Shown here piece after piece: positions 47,027-55,628 of a DNA stretch of 64,000 nucleotides (position 1 is its first letter; every line of letters begins with the position of its first letter). The translations under genes were made by a program, and so were the position numbers. The stretch is from Flavobacteriaceae bacterium. Lineage in GTDB: Bacteria; Bacteroidota; Bacteroidia; Flavobacteriales; Flavobacteriaceae. The notes beneath the pieces were generated by a model. That model saw nothing but the letters and a program-made list of their open reading frames with translations, was not told the DNA's origin and did no database searches. The stretch is from positions 33,125 to 97,124 of the forward strand of contig JABGUL010000033.1 of assembly GCA_018646605.1 (NCBI GenBank), read 5' to 3'.

Positions 47027-47785
47027 ATGAAAAAGCACACATTCTATTTAATTACCCTTATCTGTATCACTATGCTTTCATGTACTCCAAATCAAAACCC
47101 CCTGATAATTGGTCATAGAGGTGCCCGTGGTCATTTGGCTGAAAACACCTTACCCTCTATTGCAAAAGCTATCGAACTAGGAGTAGATGGAGTTGAAATT
47201 GATGTCTTTAAATGTGCAAGCGGTGAATTGGTTGTTTTTCATGATCAAACTCTAGAAAAACTGACGAATGCAAAAGGATATATCGAACAGTTGACCTTAG
47301 ATTCTATCCAAAAAATTGACGTTTTAAATGGTTTTACGATCCCTACTCTAGAAGAAGTTTTAGATTTAATCAATGGGCGTGTTTTTTTAAACATTGAATT
47401 AAAGGGTACCCAAACCGCATTGATTACTGATGAAATAATTAAACTTTATTTTGAAAAAGAAGAATGGGATTCAAGTAAAATTATCATATCTAGTTTTAAT
47501 TGGAAAGAACTCGAACTTTTTTATTCTGTAAACACTGAGGTTTCCATTGCTGTGTTAACCGAAGATGACCCTGTAGACGCCATTCCAATTGCGAAACAAT
47601 TGAAGGCCGTTGCAATCAATCCTGATTATGCTTCATTAAATGCAGCTAATGTTTCTAAAATTAAAAAGGAAGGGCTTAAGATTTATACTTGGACAGTCAA
47701 TGATCCCAAAGATATCCAAGAAATGTTGGCTTTAGGTGTGGATGGTATTATCACAGATTTTCCAGAACGCGTTACTGAAAAATAA
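47027..47785 (+). CDS. Glycerophosphodiester phosphodiesterase family lipoprotein
   Basis: The 252 residues begin with a lipoprotein signal (I-T-M-L-S-C, Cys19). The TIM-barrel active site is GHRGARGHLAENT, then V-E-I-D-V and V-F-H-D-Q-T-L, and later T-W-T-V-N-D. It should split glycerophosphodiesters into glycerol 3-phosphate and an alcohol outside the inner membrane. It follows the amylase on the same strand but has no clear functional tie to it. Confidence 0.93.
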   Translation: MKKHTFYLITLICITMLSCTPNQNPLIIGHRGARGHLAENTLPSIAKAIELGVDGVEIDVFKCASGELVVFHDQTLEKLTNAKGYIEQLTLDSIQKIDVLNGFTIPTLEEVLDLINGRVFLNIELKGTQTALITDEIIKLYFEKEEWDSSKIIISSFNWKELELFYSVNTEVSIAVLTEDDPVDAIPIAKQLKAVAINPDYASLNAANVSKIKKEGLKIYTWTVNDPKDIQEMLALGVDGIITDFPERVTEK

Positions 47786-47797
47786 AGGGATCGAGAA

Positions 47798-48283
47798 TTA
47801 ATTTAAGTATAAAATTGCGGCATTTAATACACTGGCAAAGCTAACCCAGGCAATGTAGGGATAAAGCATGAAAGCTGATTTTCTGTCAACAGTACGAAAC
47901 CAGTAAATGGTTCGTTCAATTAAAATCCAAAGTATAATGATGACCAAAAGACCTAGTAAAGGATTTTTGAGACCAAAGAAAACCAAAGACCAAAGACCAT
48001 TGAAAATTAGCTGCGCTCCAAAATGATATAAGGCTGTTTTTCCCCAGAGATGTCTTCTTCCATAGAACCAAACACGCCCTACGGATAGTCCCATTAGGAT
48101 ATATAAAACAGTCCAAACAGGTGCAAAAAGCCAATTGGGAGGAGAGAAAAAAGGTTTGTTTAGACCTAGATACCACGTAGGAATAGTTTCCATTGTTACC
48201 CGACTAGATAAAAAACCTACCCCCAAACAAAGAATGATTCCGAGTGCCGAAGCGATAATTAATTGTGACCTCTGTCTCTTCAT
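47798..48283 (-). CDS. tspO: TspO/MBR-family membrane protein
   Basis: The 161 residues form five transmembrane helices with the family's Trp-rich motif WYLGLNKPFFSPPNWLFAPVWTVLY and later FNGLWSLVFFGLKNP. Members bind porphyrins, cholesterol or benzodiazepine-like ligands in stress responses. It is a single gene, convergent with the phosphodiesterase and divergent from the mevalonate cluster. Confidence 0.94.
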   Translation of the reverse strand: MKRQRSQLIIASALGIILCLGVGFLSSRVTMETIPTWYLGLNKPFFSPPNWLFAPVWTVLYILMGLSVGRVWFYGRRHLWGKTALYHFGAQLIFNGLWSLVFFGLKNPLLGLLVIIILWILIERTIYWFRTVDRKSAFMLYPYIAWVSFASVLNAAILYLN

Positions 48284-48353
48284 ACCTTTGTAAAGCTAAA
48301 CCAAAAAAATTAATTCTCATCAATCTCATTTATATACATTGTAATTAAGACTG

Positions 48354-48361
48354 TATCTTTG
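48354..48361 (+). promoter_or_regulatory. -7 box for the mevalonate cluster
   Basis: TATCTTTG matches TANNTTTG and ends 7 bases before the ATG at 48369, implying a very short leader. Confidence 0.5.
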
Positions 48362-48368
48362 TGCCGAT

Positions 48369-49439
48369 ATGAATACATCTGTTTTTATAGCTTCAGCAGC
48401 TTTACCTATAAATTATACTACTACTTGGGAAGCGCCAAGTAATATTGCGTTGATAAAATATTGGGGTAAGTATGAACCTCAATTACCTAAAAACCCATCC
48501 TTAAGTTTTACCCTTTCAAATAGTAAAACAAAAACAAAGGTGATTTTTACTCCACATGCTAAGAACGAGATTGATTTTGAATTTTTCTTCCATGGTATTC
48601 AGAAACCAGATTTTAAACCAAAATTGAAAACTTTTTTTGATAGAATAGGGGAGTATATTCCATGGATTTTTTCTTATCACCTTGAGGTTTTTAGCGAAAA
48701 CTCTTTCCCTCACAGCAGTGGCATTGCTTCTTCAGCTTCGTCCATGGCTGCACTCTCCTTGTGTTTGATGGATTTGGAACGACAACTTTTCCCTGAAATG
48801 GAAACAGTGTATTTTTATCAAAAAGCTTCTTTTTTAGCACGATTAGGATCTGGCAGTGCCGCACGGAGTATTCAAGGACCAGTTACTTTTTGGGGAAAAA
48901 ATGCGGTAAGAGATTCAAGTTCAGATTTATTTGCTACCCCCTTTGGAACAACATTACATTCTGTATTTGATAATTATCAGGATACCATTCTTCTTGTTGA
49001 TAAAGGAAGTAAGCCTGTTTCAAGCACTCAGGGTCATAATTTAATGCACGGTCATCCTTTTGCTGAAAATAGATTTTTGCAAGCATCAAATAATCTTTCT
49101 GCATTGGTTCCCATTATGGAAACTGGTGCACTTGATGATTTTATTCATCTGGTTGAATTAGAGGCCCTTTCTTTACATGCCATGATGCTGACTTCAAGCC
49201 CTTACTTTATTTTAATGCAACCCAATACCTTAGCTATTATTCATAGAGTATGGGAGTTTAGAAAAGAAACTTCAATTCCTTTGTGTTTCACTTTAGATGC
49301 CGGGGCTAATGTTCATCTGTTGTATCCAAAACAGGATATTGGAGTAATTCATTCCTTTATTAAAGAGGAATTGTCGGGTTTTTGTCAAAGTGGACAATAC
49401 CTTTTGGATGAAGTTGGGAGAGGAGCTAAAAAAGCGTAA
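48369..49439 (+). CDS. mvaD: Diphosphomevalonate decarboxylase
   Basis: This 356-residue GHMP-fold enzyme has the family start W-E-A-P-S-N-I-A-L-I-K-Y-W-G-K, N-P-S-L-S-F-T-L-S and the phosphate-binding F-P-H-S-S-G-I-A-S-S-A-S-S. L-G-S-G-S-A-A-R-S-I and the C-terminal T-L-D-A-G-A-N-V-H-L follow. It makes isopentenyl diphosphate in the mevalonate pathway. It heads a cluster with a GHMP kinase and a UbiA prenyltransferase. Confidence 0.95.
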   Translation: MNTSVFIASAALPINYTTTWEAPSNIALIKYWGKYEPQLPKNPSLSFTLSNSKTKTKVIFTPHAKNEIDFEFFFHGIQKPDFKPKLKTFFDRIGEYIPWIFSYHLEVFSENSFPHSSGIASSASSMAALSLCLMDLERQLFPEMETVYFYQKASFLARLGSGSAARSIQGPVTFWGKNAVRDSSSDLFATPFGTTLHSVFDNYQDTILLVDKGSKPVSSTQGHNLMHGHPFAENRFLQASNNLSALVPIMETGALDDFIHLVELEALSLHAMMLTSSPYFILMQPNTLAIIHRVWEFRKETSIPLCFTLDAGANVHLLYPKQDIGVIHSFIKEELSGFCQSGQYLLDEVGRGAKKA

Positions 49440-49451
49440 TTTTGGAAAACT

Positions 49452-50381
49452 ATGAAGGGACCTTTATTTTTTGCTAAAATTTTGTTGTTTGGTGAATATG
49501 GAATTATAAAAGATTCTAAAGGACTTTCAATACCCTATAATTTTTATCGTGGTGCATTAAAAATACCTAATGAAAAAAATCAATCCAATACAGACTCACA
49601 CCAAAAGCTTTTGGCTTTTGCCGAGTATCTAAATACATTAGATACTCGTTTGGTGACATTTGATTGGAAGCAATTAAAAGCGGACCTAGATCGTGAAATG
49701 TATTTTGACAGTAGTATTCCTCAAGGCTATGGTGTAGGAAGTAGTGGCGCTTTAGTAGCTGCTATTTACGATCAATATGCATTTCAGAAAATTACAGTTT
49801 TAGAAAATTTAACCAAGCAGAAACTCCAAAAGCTTAAAGTGATTTTTGCCCAAATGGAGTCTTTTTTTCATGGTAAATCATCAGGGTTAGACCCCTTAAA
49901 CAGCTACTTGAGTTTACCCATATTAATAAATTCAAAAGAGCATATTGAAACAACAGGAATCCCTTCTCAACACACGATGGGAAAAGGCGCTGTTTTTTTA
50001 TTGGATAGTGGAATTACGGGAGAAACTGCTCCTATGGTTTCTATTTTTATGGAAAATATGGAGAAAGAGGCTTTCAGCACGATGATGCGTGAGCAATTTA
50101 TCACCTATTCTGATGCATGTGTTGAAGATTTTTTAAAGGGGAATATGGGATCTCTTTTTCAAAACATAAAATCGTTATCTGCTTTAGTATTAAAGAATTT
50201 TGAGCCAATGATTCCGGATGCATTCCATACTGTTTGGAAAAATGGAATCGAAACTAATGACTATTATTTGAAACTTTGCGGATCAGGAGGAGGGGGTTTC
50301 ATTTTAGGCTTTACACCTGATTTTGAAAAAGCAAAAAAAGCATTAAAGGGCTATCCTTTAGAAGTGGTTTACCACTTTTAA
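49452..50381 (+). CDS. Mevalonate kinase-like GHMP kinase
   Basis: The 309 residues have the GHMP kinase marks A-K-I-L-L-F-G-E-Y-G at the N-terminus, G-Y-G-V-G-S-S-G-A-L-V-A-A for the phosphate loop, S-G-L-D-P-L-N and the C-terminal C-G-S-G-G-G-G-F-I-L-G. It should phosphorylate mevalonate (or phosphomevalonate). It starts 12 bases after mvaD. The exact substrate rests on context. Confidence 0.88.
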   Translation: MKGPLFFAKILLFGEYGIIKDSKGLSIPYNFYRGALKIPNEKNQSNTDSHQKLLAFAEYLNTLDTRLVTFDWKQLKADLDREMYFDSSIPQGYGVGSSGALVAAIYDQYAFQKITVLENLTKQKLQKLKVIFAQMESFFHGKSSGLDPLNSYLSLPILINSKEHIETTGIPSQHTMGKGAVFLLDSGITGETAPMVSIFMENMEKEAFSTMMREQFITYSDACVEDFLKGNMGSLFQNIKSLSALVLKNFEPMIPDAFHTVWKNGIETNDYYLKLCGSGGGGFILGFTPDFEKAKKALKGYPLEVVYHF

Positions 50382-50390
50382 AAAAGCAGC

Positions 50391-51278
50391 ATGACGTCAT
50401 CTTCAAAACGGCAACGTCCTTTTTTAAAACTCTTGAGTTTGTTTAGTCTAGTCAGGGGTTACAACATCATTGTTTTAGTTTTAGCACAATACCTTACCGC
50501 TCGTTATATTTTAGCACCACAACGTTCTTGGTGGAGTTTGATTTTAGATTATGATTTTTTCAGTATTATTATTGCCTCCTCATTAACTACCTCTGCTGGA
50601 TATATTATTAATAATTTTTATGATGCAGCCAAGGATCAAATCAATCGACCAAAAAAATACATACTAGAGCATCTTATTTCACAACAACATCAAATGGTTT
50701 TGTATTTATTTTTAAACATGTTTGCTTTTATTTTCGCAAGTGTAATTTCATTCCGTGCTGTACTATTCTTTCTTTTTTATATGCTTGCCATTTGGTTTTA
50801 TAGTTACCGGATCAAGCGTCTTTTTTGGTTGAGTAATCTTTATTCTGCCTTATTGATGATTTTACCTTTTTGGGCAATTACCTTTTATCTCAAAAATTTC
50901 GAGGCTTTGGTTTTTTATCATGCTGGATTTTTATTTTTTCTAATTCTTGGGAGAGATATTATTAAAGATTTAGAAAATTTTCGAGGTGATTGGGTTCATC
51001 GTTATAAGACCCTACCTGTTGTTTTTAACGATTCGATCACCAAATGGATTGCCACCTTTTGTTTAATGTTAAGTTTATTCCCTTCTTACTTCTTAATTCA
51101 ACACCCTTTAGGATTAATGTATTATTATTTTGCGCTTAGCGCTCCTTACCTTCTTCTAGTTTTAGTATTGTTGTGGCGTGCAAAAGATCAAAAGATGTAC
51201 CTTTGGCTGCACAATTTAATCAAGGCATGGATTTTAATAGGTGTTTTGAGTATTGCCTTAATCTATCAAAATCCATAA
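50391..51278 (+). CDS. UbiA-family prenyltransferase
   Basis: This 295-residue inner-membrane protein has about eight helices. Both Asp-rich motifs are present: I-N-N-F-Y-D-A-A-K-D-Q-I-N-R-P (about 77-91) and R-D-I-I-K-D-L-E-N-F-R-G-D (about 184-196). It joins a polyprenyl diphosphate to an acceptor. Flavobacterial homologues here are often labelled geranylgeranylglycerol-phosphate geranylgeranyltransferase; the acceptor is not evident. It starts 9 bases after the GHMP kinase. Confidence 0.9.
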   Translation: MTSSSKRQRPFLKLLSLFSLVRGYNIIVLVLAQYLTARYILAPQRSWWSLILDYDFFSIIIASSLTTSAGYIINNFYDAAKDQINRPKKYILEHLISQQHQMVLYLFLNMFAFIFASVISFRAVLFFLFYMLAIWFYSYRIKRLFWLSNLYSALLMILPFWAITFYLKNFEALVFYHAGFLFFLILGRDIIKDLENFRGDWVHRYKTLPVVFNDSITKWIATFCLMLSLFPSYFLIQHPLGLMYYYFALSAPYLLLVLVLLWRAKDQKMYLWLHNLIKAWILIGVLSIALIYQNP

Positions 51279-51303
51279 TCGAGTATAGCACAATAGTTAC
51301 CAT

Positions 51304-52071
51304 ATGAAATCGCAGTATAATCCTTCTAAATCCAATAGTAAAAGTAGCGCTGAAAAACCGAGTGAAACGGTTCGCTTAAACAAGTTTTTATCCAATGCAG
51401 GATTATGCTCAAGACGAGAGGCAGATTCTCATATTGAAATGGGTTTAGTACATGTAAACGGTAAAATCATTACTGAAATGGGTTATCAGGTAAAACCTAC
51501 CGATGAGGTAAAGTTTGATGGAGCTCGTGTACAGCAAACGCCCCCTGTCTATTTACTTCTAAACAAGCCTAAAGGTTTTGTGGCCACCTCCCAAGGAGGT
51601 AAAATTGTTAAATCTGTTCAAGATCTTATTCGTTCTGCGGTTAAAACTCCAGTACCTGCAGTAGGAGATATGGGAAGGCCAATGACAGGATTACTTTTTT
51701 TTACGAATGACGAAGTACTTCGAAAGAAACTAAACAACTCTAAATCAATCCCTATGATTTATCAAGTTCTTTTGGATAAAAATGTGACTACTGATATGAT
51801 GAGACAGCTGAAAGAGGGACAGATGGTTTTTGAAAAAATGCAAAAAATTAATGAAGTCAGTCACATGGATGGAAAGTCTAAAAAAGAAGTAGGGATTGAA
51901 GTTCATTCCTTAAGTCCTGCAATTATTGTTAAACTTTTTGCTGCAGTAGGATGTAAAGTAGTACTTCTGGATCGTATTACCTATGCGGGCTTAACCAAAA
52001 AAGAATTACCTCGAGGAAACTGGAGAAGACTCAATACTAAAGAAGTCGGATTTATGAAGATGTTTTCCTAG
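51304..52071 (+). CDS. S4/RluA-type pseudouridine synthase with altered active site
   Basis: The 255 residues have a Ser/Lys-rich N-terminus and an S4 RNA-binding domain (V-R-L-N-K-F-L-S-N-A-G-L-C-S-R-R-E-A-D, about 23-70). An RsuA/RluB-type catalytic domain follows (L-L-L-N-K-P-K-G-F). The usual G-R-L-D-x-x-T-x-G-L-L reads GDMGRPMTGLL (121-131): Gly124 stands where the catalytic Asp should be. The rest of the fold looks intact. It may bind rRNA without modifying it. Its 3' end overlaps the convergent glycosyltransferase by 66 bases. Confidence 0.85.
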   Translation: MKSQYNPSKSNSKSSAEKPSETVRLNKFLSNAGLCSRREADSHIEMGLVHVNGKIITEMGYQVKPTDEVKFDGARVQQTPPVYLLLNKPKGFVATSQGGKIVKSVQDLIRSAVKTPVPAVGDMGRPMTGLLFFTNDEVLRKKLNNSKSIPMIYQVLLDKNVTTDMMRQLKEGQMVFEKMQKINEVSHMDGKSKKEVGIEVHSLSPAIIVKLFAAVGCKVVLLDRITYAGLTKKELPRGNWRRLNTKEVGFMKMFS

Positions 52072-53370
52072 AGGTCCAACCATCAATTCCCAAATAAGGC
52101 ACACGTAAACGAAAAGATAAGCGGGGAGAGACCAACTTACCTGTTCCTGAAACCCCTCAGGACCATACGCGCTATAACTCCAAAATACCGTAAGACTCCA
52201 AAGAATAGGATAAGTATATCCCGATATAATCCCTAAAAACACAAGATTTATGATGTACCAGGGGTGTACGGTTGTGGCCAGAAAGAAGTAGCAGCTCAAA
52301 AGAAATAACATATTCTTAAAAACAGATTTCAGGTCTCGATTAGATCGTAAAAAAGAAAATATAATAACCAATCCTATGGTTATAAAAGGCGTTATTTTAC
52401 CAAGCTTTCTAATAATATTATACCCTCCAACTTCATAGCCAATGGCACGAATAATATTATAAATACTCCCATTAAACTCAAACCTATTGAACCAAAGTTG
52501 TATGGTATTTTTATAGTTTAAAATCATTTCTGTTTCTAAAAAAACACCCCAAATAAGGAGCGAGAAAAATAAAATTGAAAAACTAAAGGATAAAAATTTC
52601 CGAATTCCTAGATAACGAAAGAAAATAGGTATTATCAATAGGGGTAGTAGTTTGACTCCTATCGCCAAGGACATAAATACCCCCCCTAAAACACTCTTCT
52701 TACTAGCTAAAAACAAGATGGCAGCTAGTGTAAAACATAGCATGAATGCTTCTCCATGTAAGTTCCCAACACCTTCAATAATAACCAAGGGATTGAGGAA
52801 ATACCAACCCATATATTCAGGATTTAGGTTCACTTTTTTTAATAATTTGATCCCTAGAAAAAACACAAAAATTTCCCCAATAAAGTAGATAATGCGTAGG
52901 CTTAAAACGGGAACAATTAAATCACCTCGATTTAAATACCCCATGATTTTATATAAATACTGACTAACGGGAGGGTAGTTAGAGAAGTTTGCTGTACTCA
53001 GTGAACCCATTCCTTCATATAATATTTCGGCATTCGGAAAGCCAAGAATTTTAATCAAATGATCTGGGGTATACAGGTAGGGATTAATTCCTAGTAGTTG
53101 AATGTTTCCATCCCAAATGAAACGATAAAAATCTTGGGAAAGCTCCGGTATATAGAATAAGAACAATCCTCTAATCAGAATGCCTAAAATGAAAATTGAA
53201 ATTAGGCTACTTGAATTTTTGAGTCCTATAAAAAGCAATATAAATATACTGGAATAGGTAAGTAGTAAGGGGATTGTTTCTGTTCTTTTTAAATGGTTTG
53301 CGATGATGAAAAAACCAATAAAAATAAACAATGAAAGGACCACTTGAATCAACTTATTTTTCTTTTCCAT
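52006..53370 (-). CDS. GT-C-type membrane mannosyltransferase-like protein
   Basis: The 454 residues have about twelve transmembrane helices and the GT-C-like loop L-S-Q-D-F-Y-R-F-I-W-D-G-N-I with N-P-Y-L-Y-T-P after it, the acidic catalytic loop between helices 1-2 and 3. Members use a polyprenyl-phosphate sugar donor. It lies 3 bases downstream of a GT2 gene and after a polyprenol-phosphate sugar synthase-like gene, so the three may act in one lipid-linked glycan pathway. The last 22 codons lie antisense to the pseudouridine synthase. Confidence 0.82.
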   Translation of the reverse strand: MEKKNKLIQVVLSLFIFIGFFIIANHLKRTETIPLLLTYSSIFILLFIGLKNSSSLISIFILGILIRGLFLFYIPELSQDFYRFIWDGNIQLLGINPYLYTPDHLIKILGFPNAEILYEGMGSLSTANFSNYPPVSQYLYKIMGYLNRGDLIVPVLSLRIIYFIGEIFVFFLGIKLLKKVNLNPEYMGWYFLNPLVIIEGVGNLHGEAFMLCFTLAAILFLASKKSVLGGVFMSLAIGVKLLPLLIIPIFFRYLGIRKFLSFSFSILFFSLLIWGVFLETEMILNYKNTIQLWFNRFEFNGSIYNIIRAIGYEVGGYNIIRKLGKITPFITIGLVIIFSFLRSNRDLKSVFKNMLFLLSCYFFLATTVHPWYIINLVFLGIISGYTYPILWSLTVFWSYSAYGPEGFQEQVSWSLPAYLFVYVCLIWELMVGPLGKHLHKSDFFSIESSPVSSR

Positions 53371-53373
53371 CGT

Positions 53374-54888
53374 TTAAACTGTTTTTTTTAAGCCATGATA
53401 AGTGATGCTGCTGAACCCTATGAATAATAATAAATGGAAAGGGAACAACCCAAAATCGCCTTCTGCAGAAACCCAGAATGCGCTTACCATCCCAAAGAGA
53501 AAATACAACGCAAATAGTAATTCTATGAAGGTGTAAATCGTAGTTTTTTTCAAGGAATATTTGTTGGTGGAAATTGAATTAGAGTCCTTTTTGATATTGA
53601 ATTTTGGGGTGCGTACAAAGGGACTTTTTTTACCCAAATATCCTTCAATTACCGCAATAGAGTTGTGAAGTGCAAACCCCATTACAAGGCTGTAAAAAAG
53701 TAAAAAACGCTTGATATATTCAAGGAATGAATTTATTCCACCGTCATAAATACGTTTATGAATAAACCAATAACAAGAAAAGAAAATAAGGGTACTTAAA
53801 ATAAAAAGCCCACTCAAATTAAATAAAATTCTCAAATTGGGAAAATAGGCTTTAATAAATAATAGGGGTACACTTAAGACCGCCACGAGTAATACATTTA
53901 AAAACATACTGCTGTTCAATAAATGGAAAAGGGCATTAAATTTTGTGGAAAGCGAAATTTTTTTTGAACGGACAACACCTCCAATCATCTTTCTAAAATT
54001 TTCGGCTCCTCCCTTGTTCCATCGGAACTGTTGTGATCTTATCGCACTCAAGGAAACAGGGAGCTCAGCAGGCGTAATTACTTCATCTAGATAGTGAAAT
54101 TTCCATTGTTTGAGTTGCGCTCTATAGCTTAAGTCAAGATCTTCGGTCAGGGTATCCCCCTCCCAATTTCCAGCATCAAAAATGCACTCCTTTCTCCAAA
54201 TACCAGCGGTGCCATTAAAGTTAATGAAATGATTTTGTTGATTTCTCCCTACTTGCTCTAGAAGAAAATGTGCGTCTAATGCAAATGCTTGAATTTCTGT
54301 GAGTACGGAATAGTTTCTGTTCAAATGTCCCCAACGAGTTTGTACTACTCCTATTTCTGGATTTTGAAAATGTGGAATCGTTTTTAATAGCCAATCTGTC
54401 TGAGGTAAAAAATCAGCATCAAAAATGGCAATAAAATCACCCTTGGCACTTTCTAGTCCGTATTTTAAAGCGCCAGCTTTAAAACCGTTCCTATCTATTC
54501 GGGTAATGTGTTCAATTGGGATGTTATTTTTTTGGTGTTTTAAAACCAAAGATTCGGTGAGCGCTAGCGATTCATCTGTAGAGTCATCTAGCACTTGAAT
54601 TTGAAGTTTATTTTTGGGATATTCTATTTTTGATATACATTCTAGAAGACGTTCTACAACGTATAATTCATTGTAGAGTGGAAGTTGGATGGTAACGTTA
54701 GGAAGCTCTGTTGGTAAAGGAGGCATTATCACAAGATTTTTTTCTTTCTTTTTTTCAAAACGCAGAAAATAGCGTAACATGTTTAGCTGTGTGAGGCTAT
54801 AGATAAAAATGAGTAACAAGCAAATGAGGTAAACGCCCATGATACTGTAGGAAAAATAGCGTATAATAAACTCCAAATTTATTTCCAT
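53374..54888 (-). CDS. Processive-type GT2 membrane glycosyltransferase
   Basis: The 504 residues start with a transmembrane helix (about 12-34). The GT2 domain has V-T-I-Q-L-P-L-Y-N-E, V-L-D-D-S-T-D, F-D-A-D-F, L-T-E-D-L-D-L and Q-Q-F-R-W, the D,D,D,QxxRW set of cellulose synthase-like and glucosylceramide synthase-like enzymes. Four or more helices follow. It probably builds a glycan or glycolipid at the cytoplasmic face. It overlaps its upstream neighbour by 10 bases. Confidence 0.88.
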   Translation of the reverse strand: MEINLEFIIRYFSYSIMGVYLICLLLIFIYSLTQLNMLRYFLRFEKKKEKNLVIMPPLPTELPNVTIQLPLYNELYVVERLLECISKIEYPKNKLQIQVLDDSTDESLALTESLVLKHQKNNIPIEHITRIDRNGFKAGALKYGLESAKGDFIAIFDADFLPQTDWLLKTIPHFQNPEIGVVQTRWGHLNRNYSVLTEIQAFALDAHFLLEQVGRNQQNHFINFNGTAGIWRKECIFDAGNWEGDTLTEDLDLSYRAQLKQWKFHYLDEVITPAELPVSLSAIRSQQFRWNKGGAENFRKMIGGVVRSKKISLSTKFNALFHLLNSSMFLNVLLVAVLSVPLLFIKAYFPNLRILFNLSGLFILSTLIFFSCYWFIHKRIYDGGINSFLEYIKRFLLFYSLVMGFALHNSIAVIEGYLGKKSPFVRTPKFNIKKDSNSISTNKYSLKKTTIYTFIELLFALYFLFGMVSAFWVSAEGDFGLFPFHLLLFIGFSSITYHGLKKTV

Positions 54889-55571
54889 TTTGAAAAGTAA
54901 AATTTACCAATCCAGGTTAAAATTTTACACCCCGCCATTAGTGTACCTGTTATGGTGCCTGAGACTTTAGATACACCTATTCTTTTTCGATAACGTACGG
55001 GAATTTCAATATATGGAATTTTTTTGCGTAGTACTTTTAGTTGCATTTCAATGGTCCAACCGTAGGTTTTATCTTGCATTTCTAATAACAGTAGATCTTC
55101 CCATCCAATTGCTCTAAAAGGACCAAGATCTGTAAAAGTACCTTTGTATAAAATTCGCATCAAGAAGCATGCTAATGCATTTCCAAATATTTGTTGCGGG
55201 GTCAATGAACCTTTTTCTCTAAGATTTTTAGCACGATTTCCAATTACAAAACGGGCGTCTTTATTTACGATTGGGGCAATAATAGAAACCAAATCTTCTG
55301 GAAAATCAGAATAATCGCCATCTAAGAAAACCACAATATCAGGGGGATCTTTGGCTAAATAATCAATTCCTTTAAGACAAGCATGGCCGTAGCCTTTTTT
55401 AGGCTCGAAAAGAACTGTAGCTCCTTTATCTTTTGCAATGTCCTTAGTGATATCGGTGGAATTATTATCAACTATAATTATTTCATGAACTTGGTTCGGT
55501 ACTGCTTCGATTACATAACCAATAGATAGCGCTTCATTGAAAGCAGGTATAATGACTGCAATTTTATTCAT
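54879..55571 (-). CDS. Dolichol-phosphate sugar synthase-like GT2
   Basis: The 230 residues open I-A-V-I-I-P-A-F-N-E-A, with V-D-N-N-S-T-D, F-L-D-G-D-Y-S-D (DxD) and L-G-P-F-R-A-I. The end R-Y-R-K-R-I-G-V-S-K-V-S-G-T is typical of DPM1/GtrB-like transferases. It would charge a polyprenyl phosphate with a sugar for the following two glycosyltransferases. It is the first gene of the trio, with a TATCTTTG box immediately before its ATG. Confidence 0.9.
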   Translation of the reverse strand: MNKIAVIIPAFNEALSIGYVIEAVPNQVHEIIIVDNNSTDITKDIAKDKGATVLFEPKKGYGHACLKGIDYLAKDPPDIVVFLDGDYSDFPEDLVSIIAPIVNKDARFVIGNRAKNLREKGSLTPQQIFGNALACFLMRILYKGTFTDLGPFRAIGWEDLLLLEMQDKTYGWTIEMQLKVLRKKIPYIEIPVRYRKRIGVSKVSGTITGTLMAGCKILTWIGKFYFSKWK

Positions 55572-55575
55572 TTTT

Positions 55576-55583
55576 CAAAGATA
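55576..55583 (-). promoter_or_regulatory. -7 box for the glycosyltransferase trio
   Basis: The minus strand reads TATCTTTG (TANNTTTG) and ends 4 bases before the ATG at 55571, so the transcript would be nearly leaderless. Confidence 0.45.
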
Positions 55584-55628
55584 CTTAAACCCTTATTAGG
55601 AGAAATGTATTATACTCCCAATTACGGT

